The position numbers and the translations under genes were made by a program. Under the pieces are notes generated by a model. That model was not told the DNA's origin, did not search any database, and saw nothing but the letters and a program-made list of their open reading frames with translations. A stretch of 64,000 bases of DNA, taken from Aestuariicoccus sp032586235 (GTDB lineage: Bacteria; Pseudomonadota; Alphaproteobacteria; Rhodobacterales; Rhodobacteraceae). The stretch is taken from contig NZ_JAWHTD010000003.1 in assembly GCF_032586235.1 (NCBI RefSeq), positions 1 through 64,000 on the forward strand, in the 5' to 3' direction. How positions within the stretch are numbered: the first letter of the stretch is position 1; the number at the start of each line of letters is the position of its first letter. Positions 24,023 to 32,961 of this stretch are shown in pieces.

Positions 24023-25801
24023 TCACAATGGCCAGAACACCGGGATCAGAACGGAAGCGAGCAGCCCGACGCTGAGATTCAGCGGCACGCCCACTTTCAG
24101 GAAGTCGGAAAACCGGTATCCCCCCGGGCCGTAGACCAGAGTGTTCGTCTGATAGCCGATGGGCGTTGCAAAGCTGCAGGACGCCGCGACCATCACCGCC
24201 ACCACCAGCGGCCGCGGATCGAGCCCCAGCGCCTGCGCCAATCCGATCGCGATGGGCGTCACCACCACGGCCACGGCGTTGTTGCTGACCGTCTCGGTCA
24301 GCACGCTGGTCAGCAGGTAGACCGCCCAGATCAGCAGCGGCGCCGGCAGCACCGCCATGTAGGGCGCGATGGCCTCGACGATCAGCGCCACCGCGCCCGA
24401 CGCCTCCAGCGCCGCGCCGATGGCGAGCATGGCAAAGATCAGCGCCAGAAGCTGGCCTTCGACAAAGGAAAACGCCTCGTCCGAATCGATGCAGCCCGTC
24501 AGCAGCACCACCGCGACCGCGATCACCGCCAGCGCCAGGATCGGCGCGACCCCCAGCGCCGCCAGCACCACGATCCCCGCCAGCGCCGCCAGCGCCACCG
24601 GGGCGTGACTGCGGCGGAAGGCCCGCGCGGTGGGATGGGCCACGTCCACGAGCTCCATATCCGCCGCAAGGCGCTGGATGTCGTCCGGCGCGCCCTCCAG
24701 CAGCAGCGTGTCGCCCACGCGCACCACCAGGTCATCGAGCTGCCGCCCGATGTTCTGGTTACGCCGGTGCACCGCCAGCGGATAGACGCCGTAGCGCCGC
24801 CGCAGCCGCAGCGCGCCCAGGCTGCGGCCGACCATCTTGCAACCCGGCGAAATCAGCACCTCGACCGTACTGGTTTCCTTGGCCGACACCTGATCCACCC
24901 GCTTGAGTTCCTTGTTGCGCTGCAGGCTCAGCAATTCGGTGATCTGGCTGCGCAGCACCACACGGTCGCCCACCTCCAGCGTGACGCCCTTGAGATTGCG
25001 CCGCAGCGATTCGTCGCCGCGGATCACGTCGATCAGCCGCACGCCGTCGCGCTTGAAGAGCTGCACGCCCAGCACCTCGCGCCCGATCAGGTTGGATTCC
25101 GGCGGGATGATCGCCTCGGTGAAGAACTTCATCCGCGACCGGTCCGACAGCATCCCCGCCATGCTGGTGCGCTCGGGCAGCAGCATCGGCCCCGCCACGA
25201 CCAGATAGAGCATCCCCCAGACCACCAGGATCGCCGCCAGCGGCGTGACCTCGAAGATGGTGAAGGGCTCCAGCCCCTGCGCCCGCGACACGCCGTCGAC
25301 CAGCAGGTTCGTCGAGGTGCCGATCAGCGTCGTGGTGCCGCCGAGGATGGCCGCATAGCTGAGCGGTATCAGCAGCCGCGACGGGGCCACGCCGAGGGTC
25401 TTTGCGATCTGCACGAAGATCGGCAGCATAACCACGACAACGGGCGTGTTGTTCATGAAGGCCGAGGCCACGATCACCACCACCATGATCACCGCCATCG
25501 CGGTCTTGGGGCTGCGCCCGACCGCGGCCTGGGCGTAGCTGGTGAAGGCGTCGAGCGCGCCTGTGCGCACCAATGCCCCCATCACGACGAACATCGCCGC
25601 GATGGTCCAGGGCGCCGGATTCGACAGAACATTCAGCGCCGCCTCATAGGGAAGCACGCCGGTCAGCAAGAGCACGGCCACGCCGCCGATGGCCACCACT
25701 TCGGTCGGGTAGACCTCCCGCACGAACAGCGCGAACATCAGCGCGACGACCGTCAGTGCGATGGCCGCCTGCGCGGTCTGGCTCAACTCGAAAACGCCCA
25801 T
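24023..25801 (-). CDS. SLC13/DASS family transporter with two RCK_C domains
   Basis: 592-aa integral membrane transporter. N-terminal TM bundle: VALMFALFVREVYPTEVVAIGGVAVLLLTGVLPYEAAL, then MNNTPVVVVMLP (the SNT-like motif). Two cytoplasmic RCK_C (TrkA_C) domains follow at about residues 205-290 (LGVQLFKRDGVRLIDVIRGDE, GDRVVLRSQ) and 300-385 (MVGRSLGALRLRRRYGVYPLAV, VGDTLLLEG). The C-terminal TM bundle ends in TNTLVYGPGGYRFSDFLKVGVPL. Such proteins are often annotated as sodium:sulfate or dicarboxylate symporters with nucleotide/ligand sensing domains. The start at 25801 is preferred over the longer frame. Confidence 0.88.
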   Translation of the reverse strand: MGVFELSQTAQAAIALTVVALMFALFVREVYPTEVVAIGGVAVLLLTGVLPYEAALNVLSNPAPWTIAAMFVVMGALVRTGALDAFTSYAQAAVGRSPKTAMAVIMVVVIVASAFMNNTPVVVVMLPIFVQIAKTLGVAPSRLLIPLSYAAILGGTTTLIGTSTNLLVDGVSRAQGLEPFTIFEVTPLAAILVVWGMLYLVVAGPMLLPERTSMAGMLSDRSRMKFFTEAIIPPESNLIGREVLGVQLFKRDGVRLIDVIRGDESLRRNLKGVTLEVGDRVVLRSQITELLSLQRNKELKRVDQVSAKETSTVEVLISPGCKMVGRSLGALRLRRRYGVYPLAVHRRNQNIGRQLDDLVVRVGDTLLLEGAPDDIQRLAADMELVDVAHPTARAFRRSHAPVALAALAGIVVLAALGVAPILALAVIAVAVVLLTGCIDSDEAFSFVEGQLLALIFAMLAIGAALEASGAVALIVEAIAPYMAVLPAPLLIWAVYLLTSVLTETVSNNAVAVVVTPIAIGLAQALGLDPRPLVVAVMVAASCSFATPIGYQTNTLVYGPGGYRFSDFLKVGVPLNLSVGLLASVLIPVFWPL

Positions 25802-25814
25802 TGTGTCGCTGCTT

Positions 25815-26744
25815 TCAGTTGTTTCCGGCGGTATTCTGACCTGTCGCCGCCACGGGTACAAGCAGACCGCGCGGGCGCGGCTGCACCAGGGTCAGCCCGG
25901 CCAGCATCACCGCCATGGCCGCCCAGATCCAGCCGCTGTAGGCCTCGTTCAGGAACAGCATCGCCCAGCACACGCCGAAGAGCGTGACCAGATAGCTGAC
26001 CTGCACCGCAAAGACCGCGCCCGCCGCCCCTACCAGCGCCACGTAGCCGGAATAGGCGCCGGCATGCAGCAGCGCGCTGGCCACGACGGCGCGATCGGGC
26101 GCCCCCCAGGGACCGCGCGGGTCGATGAACTGGCCGCTGCCCAGCGCCAGCGGCAGCACGATCAGCGTGCCCAGCGCGCTGGCCCCCGCCAGCACCTGCA
26201 CCGGGTCGAGCCCGCAAGTCCCCCAGCGCGAGACGTAATTGCCCTCGACCGCGTAGAAGGCCGAGGCGATCAGCGCCACCGGGATCCAGCGCGCCTGCGC
26301 GGGGTCGGGCAGGCTCGTGTCCGGCAGGATCAGCAGGGCCACGCCGACGAGCCCCAGGGTGATCCCCACAAACCGCCGCCACCGCAGCCGCTCCAGCCCC
26401 AGCACCAGCGCGACCGGAAAGGCGAGCATGGGCACCGTGCTCAACAGGATCGACAGCACCCCCGCGGGCAGATGGATCGCCGCCGTGTAAGAGGCGATGC
26501 CGGGCAGCACCGACCCGATCAGCGCGATCACGAGGTAGAGGGACAGCGTGTCGCGCCGCAGCGGCAGCCCCTTGCCGCGCAAGAACGTCAGCGCCCCCAG
26601 CACCGCCGCGCCGATCAGCATCTGCCAGAAGAGGATACCGAAATGACGGTAGCCTTCGCTGACCGCGATCTTGGCCAGAGGCTGGGTGGCCCCCCAGGCC
26701 GCACCGATCGCCGCAAGCGCCGCGAAGGGCAGCGCAGCCTTCAT
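25815..26744 (-). CDS. EamA/DMT family transporter
   Basis: 309-aa, ten-TM drug/metabolite transporter with two EamA halves: first MKAALPFAALAAIGAAWGATQPLAKIAV... to LVGVALLILPDTS, second beginning IPVALIASAFYAVEGNYVSR. The start at 26744 is an ATG that overlaps the preceding gene stop (ATGA). The last residues (ARGLLVPVAATGQNTAGNN) are a short soluble tail. DMT proteins export amino acids, nucleotides or drugs; no substrate can be stated. It is co-transcribed with the phosphatase gene upstream and the SLC13 gene 14 bp downstream. Confidence 0.87.
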   Translation of the reverse strand: MKAALPFAALAAIGAAWGATQPLAKIAVSEGYRHFGILFWQMLIGAAVLGALTFLRGKGLPLRRDTLSLYLVIALIGSVLPGIASYTAAIHLPAGVLSILLSTVPMLAFPVALVLGLERLRWRRFVGITLGLVGVALLILPDTSLPDPAQARWIPVALIASAFYAVEGNYVSRWGTCGLDPVQVLAGASALGTLIVLPLALGSGQFIDPRGPWGAPDRAVVASALLHAGAYSGYVALVGAAGAVFAVQVSYLVTLFGVCWAMLFLNEAYSGWIWAAMAVMLAGLTLVQPRPRGLLVPVAATGQNTAGNN

Positions 26745-27553
26745 GGCCCGGCCTGCTCCAGCCGACCGCCCTGCCGCACCATGTGGATCGCCGTCGCGCG
26801 CCCGGTGCGGTCGTCTGTGTCGACGATCACACCCGACAGCGTCGCCTCGCCCATGGCGGGCTGGAACCGGCTCTTGCTCATCCCGGTGATGAAACGGCGC
26901 ATGGGTTCGGCTTTCTCCATGCCGATGACAGAGTTGTAATCGCCGCACATACCGGCATCGCTGAGATAGCCGGTGCCCGCGGGCAGAACCTGCGCATCGG
27001 CGGTGGGCACATGGGTGTGCGTGCCGACCACCAGGCTGGCTTTGCCGTCGCAGAAATGGCCCATGGCCATCTTCTCGCTGGTGGCCTCGCAATGCATGTC
27101 CACCACGATGGCCTGCGCCTGACCGCCCAGCGGATGGGTGCGCAGCACCGTGTCGATGGCCGAGAACGGATCGTCGAAGGGGCGCTTCATGAAGACCTGG
27201 CCCAGCGCCTGCGTGACCAGCACCCTGCGCCCGCGACCGTCCTTGAAGAGCCCCGCCCCCCGGCCCGGCGCCTGCTTGGCGAAGTTGAGCGGGCGCAGGA
27301 TGCGCGGCTCGGTGTCGATGAATTGCAGCATGTCGCGCTGGTCGAAGGCGTGATCGCCCAGCGTGATCACATCCGCGCCCGCCTCGAGCAGCAGCCGCGC
27401 GTGGGCGGCGCCGAGCCCCGCCCCGTTCGATGCGTTCTCGCCGTTGACGATGGTGAAATCCACCCGCCAGTCGGACTTGAGCCGCGGCAGGGTGCCGGTG
27501 ATCGCCTGCCGTCCGGCACGGCCCATGACATCGCCAAGAAAGAGTATCCTCAT
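26741..27553 (-). CDS. TIGR00282 family metallophosphoesterase (YmdB-like)
   Basis: 270-aa dinuclear metal phosphodiesterase. The fold is visible as MRILFLGDVMGRAGRQAI (Asp ligand), VNGENASNGAGL (Asn/Glu), LGDHAFDQ, VDMHCEATSEKMAMG (His, metal bridge), and VVGTHTHVPTAD (terminal His pair). YmdB in Bacillus hydrolyses 2',3'- and 3',5'-cyclic nucleotides and affects sporulation and biofilm. Alphaproteobacterial homologues are conserved but little studied. A four-base overlap couples it to the DMT gene. Its start is close to the family A repeat and the cyclo-ligase gene. Confidence 0.85.
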   Translation of the reverse strand: MRILFLGDVMGRAGRQAITGTLPRLKSDWRVDFTIVNGENASNGAGLGAAHARLLLEAGADVITLGDHAFDQRDMLQFIDTEPRILRPLNFAKQAPGRGAGLFKDGRGRRVLVTQALGQVFMKRPFDDPFSAIDTVLRTHPLGGQAQAIVVDMHCEATSEKMAMGHFCDGKASLVVGTHTHVPTADAQVLPAGTGYLSDAGMCGDYNSVIGMEKAEPMRRFITGMSKSRFQPAMGEATLSGVIVDTDDRTGRATAIHMVRQGGRLEQAGP

Positions 27554-27609
27554 GGGTCGAGGGGTAGTGCCCTTCGGTCCGAAAGCAAAGAGGGATTTTG
27601 ACCGGGAAT

Positions 27610-27664
27610 GGGGGCGCTGCCCCCGGCCTGCGGCCTCCCCCGGAGTATTTTTGCCAAGAAGAAG
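27610..27664 (+). repeat. intergenic repeat, family A, copy 2
   Basis: GGGGGC-GCT-GCCCCC (27610-27624) is a 6-bp hairpin, then CGGCCTGCGGCCT, CCCC and the core GGAGTATTTTTGCCAAGAAG (27642-27661). It sits between the start of the phosphodiesterase gene and the stop of the cyclo-ligase gene and is the best-preserved copy with its leading hairpin. Confidence 0.8.
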
Positions 27665-27665
27665 A

Positions 27666-28223
27666 TCAGGGGGTCAGGATAGCCTGCTCGGTCACGATCA
27701 GGTCCAGCGGCTGGTCGGTGGGTTCCAGCGGCAGGGATGCGGCCTCTTGCGCGGCATAGGCAAAGCCGATGGCCAGCGTGGCGCGGCGCGCCCGCAGCCG
27801 TGCCAGCGTGCGATCGTAGAACCCGCCGCCATAGCCAAGACGGCCCCCCGTACGGGTGAAAGCCACCAGCGGCACGATGAGGATCTCGGGCTCGAAGATA
27901 TCGTCTACGGCGGGGATCCGCGCGCCGAAGGGGCCATCGGTCATCGCGCAGCCCGGGGTCCAGCGCGAGAAGTCCAGCGGCAGGCCCGCGCCGCGGATCA
28001 CCGGCACGCCGACCGGGCCGTGGGCGGCGGCCTCTTCCATCGCGGCAAGCGGGCTGATTTCGGTTCGGATGGGCATGTAGCCTGCCAGGGGCACACCGCG
28101 GTAGCCCGCCAGAACCTCCGAGAGATACCCCGCCACGTTGCCCGCATCCGCCGCATGCGCCACCTTGCGCCGGGCAAAGGCGGCCTTGCGCGCGGTGGCC
28201 TTCTCCGCCTCGAGCGCGGTCAC
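27666..28223 (-). CDS. 5-formyltetrahydrofolate cyclo-ligase
   Basis: 185-aa ATP-dependent enzyme converting 5-formyl-THF to 5,10-methenyl-THF. Family marks: basic N-terminal ARKAAFARRKVAHA, then PLAGYMPIRTEISP, and the C-terminal phosphate-binding loop LGYGGGFYDRTLARLR. Length is typical at about 190. The preferred start is the GTG at 28223; an in-frame ATG lies at 28325 inside the mgtE gene. GGAG overlaps the GTG, so initiation may be weak or leaderless. It is 49 bp after the mgtE stop and probably co-transcribed. It is not adjacent to the 6S RNA as in E. coli ygfA. Confidence 0.83.
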   Translation of the reverse strand: MTALEAEKATARKAAFARRKVAHAADAGNVAGYLSEVLAGYRGVPLAGYMPIRTEISPLAAMEEAAAHGPVGVPVIRGAGLPLDFSRWTPGCAMTDGPFGARIPAVDDIFEPEILIVPLVAFTRTGGRLGYGGGFYDRTLARLRARRATLAIGFAYAAQEAASLPLEPTDQPLDLIVTEQAILTP

Positions 28224-28272
28224 CTCCGCGCCCCCGCGAGGACAGGCCGCAAGGGCTGGACGAGCGGCCCCG

Positions 28273-29667
28273 TCACAAAAGCACCACGACGGCCAGCCCG
28301 AGGAAGGCGAAGAACCCGACCACATCCGTCACCGTCGTCACGAAAGCGCCCGAGGCCAGCGCCGGGTCGACGCCGATCTTTTCCAGCACCACCGGAATGC
28401 CGATCCCGGCCAGCCCCGCCACCACGAGGTTGATCACCATGGCCGCGGCGATCACCCCGCCCAGCGCGGGCGAGCCGAACCACGCCAGCCCGACGATCCC
28501 CATGATCACCGCAAAAGCCAGCCCATTCACCAGCCCCACAGCGATCTCGCGGCGGATCACGCGCCAGACGTTCGAGCCCGTCAGGTCCTTGGTCGCCAGC
28601 GCCCGCACCGCCACGGTCAGCGCCTGGGTGCCCGCGTTGCCGCCCATCGACGCCACGATGGGCATCAGCACCGCCAGCGCCACGATCTGCGCCAGCGCGT
28701 CCTCGAACTGCGCGATCACCAGCGACGCCAGCACCGCCGTGACCAGGTTCACCGCCAGCCAGGGAAAGCGCTGCCGCGTGGTCTCGACCACCGAATCCGA
28801 CAGCCGGCTTTCCTCGCCCACACCGGCGAGACGCAGGATGTCTTCCTCGTGCTCTTCGTCCAGCACGGCCATGGCGTCGTCGATGGTGATCACGCCCACC
28901 AGACGCTCGTTCTCGTCCACCACCGGGGCCGAGATCAGGTGATACTGGTTGAAGGCATAGGCCACGTCGCCTTCGTCGCGGGTCACCGGGATGACATGGA
29001 ACATTTCTTCGACCAGCGATTTCAGCAGCACCTCGCGGCGCGAGGCCATGAGCTTGCCCAAGGTGACATTGCCCACGGGCCGCAGACGCGGGTCGACCAG
29101 AACGATGTGGTAGAACTGTTCGGGCAGATCCTCGGAATTGCGCAGATAGTCGATGGCCTCGCCCACGTTCCAATGTTCGGGCGCCATCACCACCTCGCGC
29201 TGCATCAGGCGGCCGGCGGAGTATTCCGGATAGGTCAGCGACTGTTCGACCGCGACCCTGTCGCTGTCTTCCAGAACCTCGAGGATCGCCTCGCGCCGCT
29301 CGTCCTCCAGATCCTCCAGCAGGTCGACCACGTCGTCGCTGTCGAGCTCGCGCACCGCGTCGGCGAGGACCTGCGGGCTGAGGATGCCCATCACCTCTTC
29401 GCGGATCGTCTCGTCGAGTTCCGACAGGATGTCGCCGTCGAATTCCTTGCCGTAAAGCTTGATCAGGCGCAGCCGGTCGAAGGCGTTGATCTGTTCCAGA
29501 AGGTCGGCGATGTCGGCCGCGTGCAGCGGCTCCATCAGCTCTATCAGCTGGTCGCGGTCCTCGATATCGACGGCATAGAGGATGGCGGCGACGGCCTTGC
29601 GGTCGAGCGCATAGGCGTCGTCTTCGACCGTCTCTTCGGGTGCCAGCGTTTCGGTGTCTTGGCTCAT
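28273..29667 (-). CDS. mgtE: MgtE-family magnesium transporter
   Basis: 464-aa MgtE channel. The soluble N-domain is an alpha-solenoid (DIADLLEQINAFDRLRLIKL, SDDVVDLLEDLEDERREAILEVLED) followed by two CBS domains (about residues 140-270; VTRDEGDVAYAFNQYHLISAPVVDENERLVGVITIDDA). The pore domain has five TM helices with PIVASMGGNAGTQALTVAVR, the metal-selectivity motif. The C-terminus ends at FLGLAVVVLL. CBS and N domains sense cytosolic Mg2+ and close the pore at high concentration. The start is set at 29667 because the N-terminus MSQDTETLAPEETVED is coding-like. Confidence 0.92.
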   Translation of the reverse strand: MSQDTETLAPEETVEDDAYALDRKAVAAILYAVDIEDRDQLIELMEPLHAADIADLLEQINAFDRLRLIKLYGKEFDGDILSELDETIREEVMGILSPQVLADAVRELDSDDVVDLLEDLEDERREAILEVLEDSDRVAVEQSLTYPEYSAGRLMQREVVMAPEHWNVGEAIDYLRNSEDLPEQFYHIVLVDPRLRPVGNVTLGKLMASRREVLLKSLVEEMFHVIPVTRDEGDVAYAFNQYHLISAPVVDENERLVGVITIDDAMAVLDEEHEEDILRLAGVGEESRLSDSVVETTRQRFPWLAVNLVTAVLASLVIAQFEDALAQIVALAVLMPIVASMGGNAGTQALTVAVRALATKDLTGSNVWRVIRREIAVGLVNGLAFAVIMGIVGLAWFGSPALGGVIAAAMVINLVVAGLAGIGIPVVLEKIGVDPALASGAFVTTVTDVVGFFAFLGLAVVVLL

Positions 29668-29797
29668 GCGCCGTCCCTTTGCCCCGTCCTCGCCTCGTTG
29701 CCGCGACCTTAGTGGATCGCCGTCCGGGACAACAGGGGGCCGAGGCGATTTACCTTGCGCGGCGGGCCGCCTAGATTGAACGAAAAAGGCCGCTTCC

Positions 29798-31096
29798 ATG
29801 ACCGACACGACCCTGCATATCGGGCAGACCCTGAGCTTTGACGCCTCGCCCTTCGACGCGGGACCCGCGGTTGCGCGGCATTCGGCGCGCGGCGCTATTC
29901 TGGTCGAGGATGGCCGCATCGCCGCGCGGGGCGAGGCCGACGATCTGCGCGCCCGCAACCCGGGGGCGCGCATCGAGGATCACGGCGCGGCGCTCTTGCT
30001 GCCGGGCTTCGTCGACGCCCATGCGCATTATCCGCAGACCGCCATTATCGCGTCCTGGGGCAAGCGGCTGATCGACTGGCTGAACAGCTACACCTTCCCC
30101 GAAGAGGCGCGCTTTGGCGATCCGGACTATGCCACAGCACAGGCCCGGCTCTACCTCGATCTGATCGTTCAGAATGGCACCACAAGCGTCTGTTCCTATT
30201 GCACGATTCACCCCGAAAGCGTGGATGCGCTGTTTACGGCGGCGCAGGCGCGGGGCATGCGGATCTGGGCCGGCAAGACCTGCATGGACCGCAACGCGCC
30301 CGACGATCTGCGCGACACCGCGCAATCGGCCTATGACGACAGCGCGGCGCTGCTGGCGCGCTGGCACGGGCGGGACCGGCTGTCTTATGTCATCACGCCG
30401 CGGTTTTCGCCCACCTCGACGCCCGATCAACTGGCCGCGCTGGGAAGCCTCTGGGCCGAGCGACCCGATTGCCTGATGCAGACGCATCTGAGCGAGCAGA
30501 CCGACGAGATCGCCTGGGTCCGATCGCTTTATCCCGAGGCGCGCGATTATCTGGACACCTATGAAAGCCACGGCCTGCTGGGCGCGAACGGCCTTTACGG
30601 CCACGCCATCCACCTCGAGCCGCGCGAACGCGCGCGGCTGGCCGAGGTCGGCGCGGCGCTGGTGCACTGCCCGACCTCGAACACCTTCATCGGCTCGGGG
30701 CTGTTCGACATGGACGGGCTGATGCGCGAAGGTCAGCGGATCGCGCTGGCCACCGACACCGGCGGCGGGTCGTCCTTTTCGATGCTGCGCACGATGGCCT
30801 GCGCCTATGACATCGCGCAGCTGCGCGGGCGCGCACTGCATCCGGCCGAACTCTTGTGGTTGGCGACCGAAGGCTCGGCCCGCGCGCTGAACGCCGCCGA
30901 CCGGATCGGCACGCTGGCACCGGGGTCCGAGGCGGATTTCATCGCGCTCGACCTGGCCTCGACACCGGCGATCGCCCAGCGGGCGGCGCGGGCGGGTGAC
31001 ATATGGGAGGCGCTTTTCCCCACCATCATGATGGGCGACGACCGCGCGATCAGCGGCGTCTGGATCGCCGGGGCGCGCTGCAAGGGCGCGGCCTAG
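29798..31096 (+). CDS. guaD: guanine deaminase
   Basis: 432-aa amidohydrolase converting guanine to xanthine and ammonia. Zinc motif LLPGFVDAHAHYPQT (His-x-His), then MQTHLSEQTDEIAW, YGHAIHLEPRER (second zinc His), and DTGGGSSFSMLRTM with the catalytic Asp. These match GuaD of the ATZ/TRZ group. It sits head-to-tail with a CAP-domain gene and near a second deaminase for 8-oxoguanine at 31588, so purine salvage and oxidised-base turnover are grouped here. Start at 29798 is a normal ATG. Confidence 0.88.
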   Translation: MTDTTLHIGQTLSFDASPFDAGPAVARHSARGAILVEDGRIAARGEADDLRARNPGARIEDHGAALLLPGFVDAHAHYPQTAIIASWGKRLIDWLNSYTFPEEARFGDPDYATAQARLYLDLIVQNGTTSVCSYCTIHPESVDALFTAAQARGMRIWAGKTCMDRNAPDDLRDTAQSAYDDSAALLARWHGRDRLSYVITPRFSPTSTPDQLAALGSLWAERPDCLMQTHLSEQTDEIAWVRSLYPEARDYLDTYESHGLLGANGLYGHAIHLEPRERARLAEVGAALVHCPTSNTFIGSGLFDMDGLMREGQRIALATDTGGGSSFSMLRTMACAYDIAQLRGRALHPAELLWLATEGSARALNAADRIGTLAPGSEADFIALDLASTPAIAQRAARAGDIWEALFPTIMMGDDRAISGVWIAGARCKGAA

Positions 31097-31554
31097 CCCC
31101 GACAGCCAGAGCGGCCCATCACCATCACCCACACGTTCCCTTCGGCCCGGGCCATGCCGTATTCCCTGATGTCGTCGTGCAACATGTTCGTGCGGTGGCT
31201 GTCCCGGGCGTACCAGTCGCGCATGACCTCATCGCGGCTTTTCTGGCCCTTGGCGATGTTTTCCGAGATCCGGCAGTAATCGTAGCCCCGCGCCCGCGCG
31301 CGCTGACCCACGGTGCTGCCGTTCGACCCGACATGCGAAAAGAAACCGTTTCTGGACATGTCGTTGGCGTGGCGCGCCGCAATGGCGTCAAGCCGCGCCG
31401 ATTGCGTCAGCGGTCGCAGCCCCGCCGCGCGGCGATAGGAATTGATGCTGCTGTTCTGCGTCGAGGCGATGGCGGCGCTTTGCTGCGACGACACATGCGC
31501 CACAGGGCCGCCACAGCCCGCAAGCAACACAAGAATAAGACCGAGACGTAACAT
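31093..31554 (-). CDS. CAP-domain (SCP/PR1-like) lipoprotein
   Basis: 153-aa product with a lipobox (LILVLLAGCGG, Cys14) and a single CAP domain: NSYRRAAGLRPLTQSARLDAIAARHANDM, GFFSHVGSNGSTVGQRARARGY, SENIAKGQ and HRTNMLHDDIREYGMARAEGNVWVMVMG. The conserved His and Glu residues of the CAP cavity are present (HANDM, SHVG, SENIA, HRTN). It should be tethered to the outer membrane or periplasmic face; bacterial CAP proteins have unclear roles. It is convergent with guaD and overlaps its end by four bases. Confidence 0.83.
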   Translation of the reverse strand: MLRLGLILVLLAGCGGPVAHVSSQQSAAIASTQNSSINSYRRAAGLRPLTQSARLDAIAARHANDMSRNGFFSHVGSNGSTVGQRARARGYDYCRISENIAKGQKSRDEVMRDWYARDSHRTNMLHDDIREYGMARAEGNVWVMVMGRSGCRG

Positions 31555-31587
31555 GGCTGCTCCACCGATTTTGCCGGTTTTGGGCGA

Positions 31588-32931
31588 CTATACGAGGTCG
31601 CTCAACCGCTGGGCTAGCCGATTTTGCCTAAGAATCGCTTTCTCGAGGTCGATGGTGCAAATCCGCCCATCGCGGACGATTTCCCGCCCATCGACGAAAA
31701 GATGCGCGACTTTTCGCGGACCGGCCAGCACCAGCGCGGCCGGATCCCAGCTGCCCGCGCTCTCAATGCCGCCGATATCCCAGAGCGCCAGATCCGCCCG
31801 CTGCCCCACCGCGATCCGGCCGCAATCGTCGCGGCCCAGCACCTCGGCCCCGCCGCGCGTCGCGATCCAGAGCGCCTCGCGCGCGCTCATGGCATCCGCA
31901 CCGTTGACGACGCGCTGCAACAGCATGGTCTGGCGCGCCTCGCCAATGAGCGATCCGGCATCGTTGCTGGCCGACCCGTCGACGCCCAGCCCCACCGGAA
32001 CGCCTGCATCGCGCATCCGCCGCACCGGGGCGATGCCGCTGCCCAGACGGCAGTTGGAACAGGGGCAATGCGCGACGCCGGTTTTTGTTCGGGCGAACAA
32101 ATCGATCTCTTGCCCGTCGAGCTTGACGCAATGCGCGTGCCAGACATCGGCCCCGGTCCACCCCAGTTCCTCGGCGTACTGGCCAGGCCGGCAGCCGAAC
32201 TGCGCCTGGGAATAGGCGATATCCTCGTCATTCTCGGCCAGATGGGTGTGCAGCATCACCCCCTTGTCGCGCGCCAGAAGGGCCGCGTCGCGCATCAGCT
32301 CACGGCTGACGGAAAACGGCGAACAGGGCGCGACGCCCACCCGGCACATCGACCCCGGGGCGGCATCGTGGAAGGTGTCTATGACGCGGATGCAATCCTC
32401 GAGGATGGCCGCCTCGTCCTCGACCAGCGCATCGGGCGGCAGACCGCCCTGCGATTCGCCGATGCTCATCGCGCCGCGCGTCGGATGGAACCGCAGGCCC
32501 AGTTCGGCGGCGGCGTGGATCGTATCCTCGAGCCGCGCACCGCCCGGATAGAGGTAGAGGTGATCGGAGCTGAGCGTACAGCCCGACAGCGCCAGCTCGG
32601 CCAGGCCGATCTGGGCCGAGGTGAACATCTCGTTCGGGCCGAACCGCGCCCAGATCGGGTAGAGCGTCTTGAGCCAGCCGAAGAGCAGCGCGTCCTGCCC
32701 GCCCGGCACCGCGCGGGTGAGCGTCTGGTAGAGGTGGTGATGCGTGTTCACCAGCCCCGGGGTCACGACGCAGCGGCCCGCCTCGACGATGGTCGCGCCG
32801 CCGGGTTCCAGCCCCTCGCCGATCTCGGCGATCGCCCCGTCGCGGATGCGGATATCCGCGCCGGTCAGCTCTTGCCGCGCGTCGTCCATGGTCAGAACGG
32901 TATGGGCGTTGCGGATCAGTGTTTCCGGCAT
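31588..32931 (-). CDS. 8-oxoguanine deaminase
   Basis: 447-aa amidohydrolase of the ATZ/TRZ group matching 8-oxoguanine deaminase. Zinc motif VTPGLVNTHHHLYQTLTRAVPG, then HTHLAENDEDIAYS, DVWHAHCVKLDGQE and VGLGVDGSASNDAGSLIGEAR. Such enzymes turn 8-oxoguanine into urate and clear an oxidised purine; the assignment over cytosine or guanine deaminases rests on the NTHHH and LYPGGARLEDTIHAAAELGLRFH regions. The neighbouring HisN-like phosphatase gene lies 30 bp upstream, so co-transcription is possible. Confidence 0.82.
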   Translation of the reverse strand: MPETLIRNAHTVLTMDDARQELTGADIRIRDGAIAEIGEGLEPGGATIVEAGRCVVTPGLVNTHHHLYQTLTRAVPGGQDALLFGWLKTLYPIWARFGPNEMFTSAQIGLAELALSGCTLSSDHLYLYPGGARLEDTIHAAAELGLRFHPTRGAMSIGESQGGLPPDALVEDEAAILEDCIRVIDTFHDAAPGSMCRVGVAPCSPFSVSRELMRDAALLARDKGVMLHTHLAENDEDIAYSQAQFGCRPGQYAEELGWTGADVWHAHCVKLDGQEIDLFARTKTGVAHCPCSNCRLGSGIAPVRRMRDAGVPVGLGVDGSASNDAGSLIGEARQTMLLQRVVNGADAMSAREALWIATRGGAEVLGRDDCGRIAVGQRADLALWDIGGIESAGSWDPAALVLAGPRKVAHLFVDGREIVRDGRICTIDLEKAILRQNRLAQRLSDLV

Positions 32932-32961
32932 GTCGGTTCCCCTGCCCGTTTCCTCCGCGCC

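Noticed and set aside
23771..25987. 738-codon plus-strand frame
   Set aside because: Antisense to the SLC13 transporter gene, with His, Arg and Gln-rich composition and no recognisable domain.
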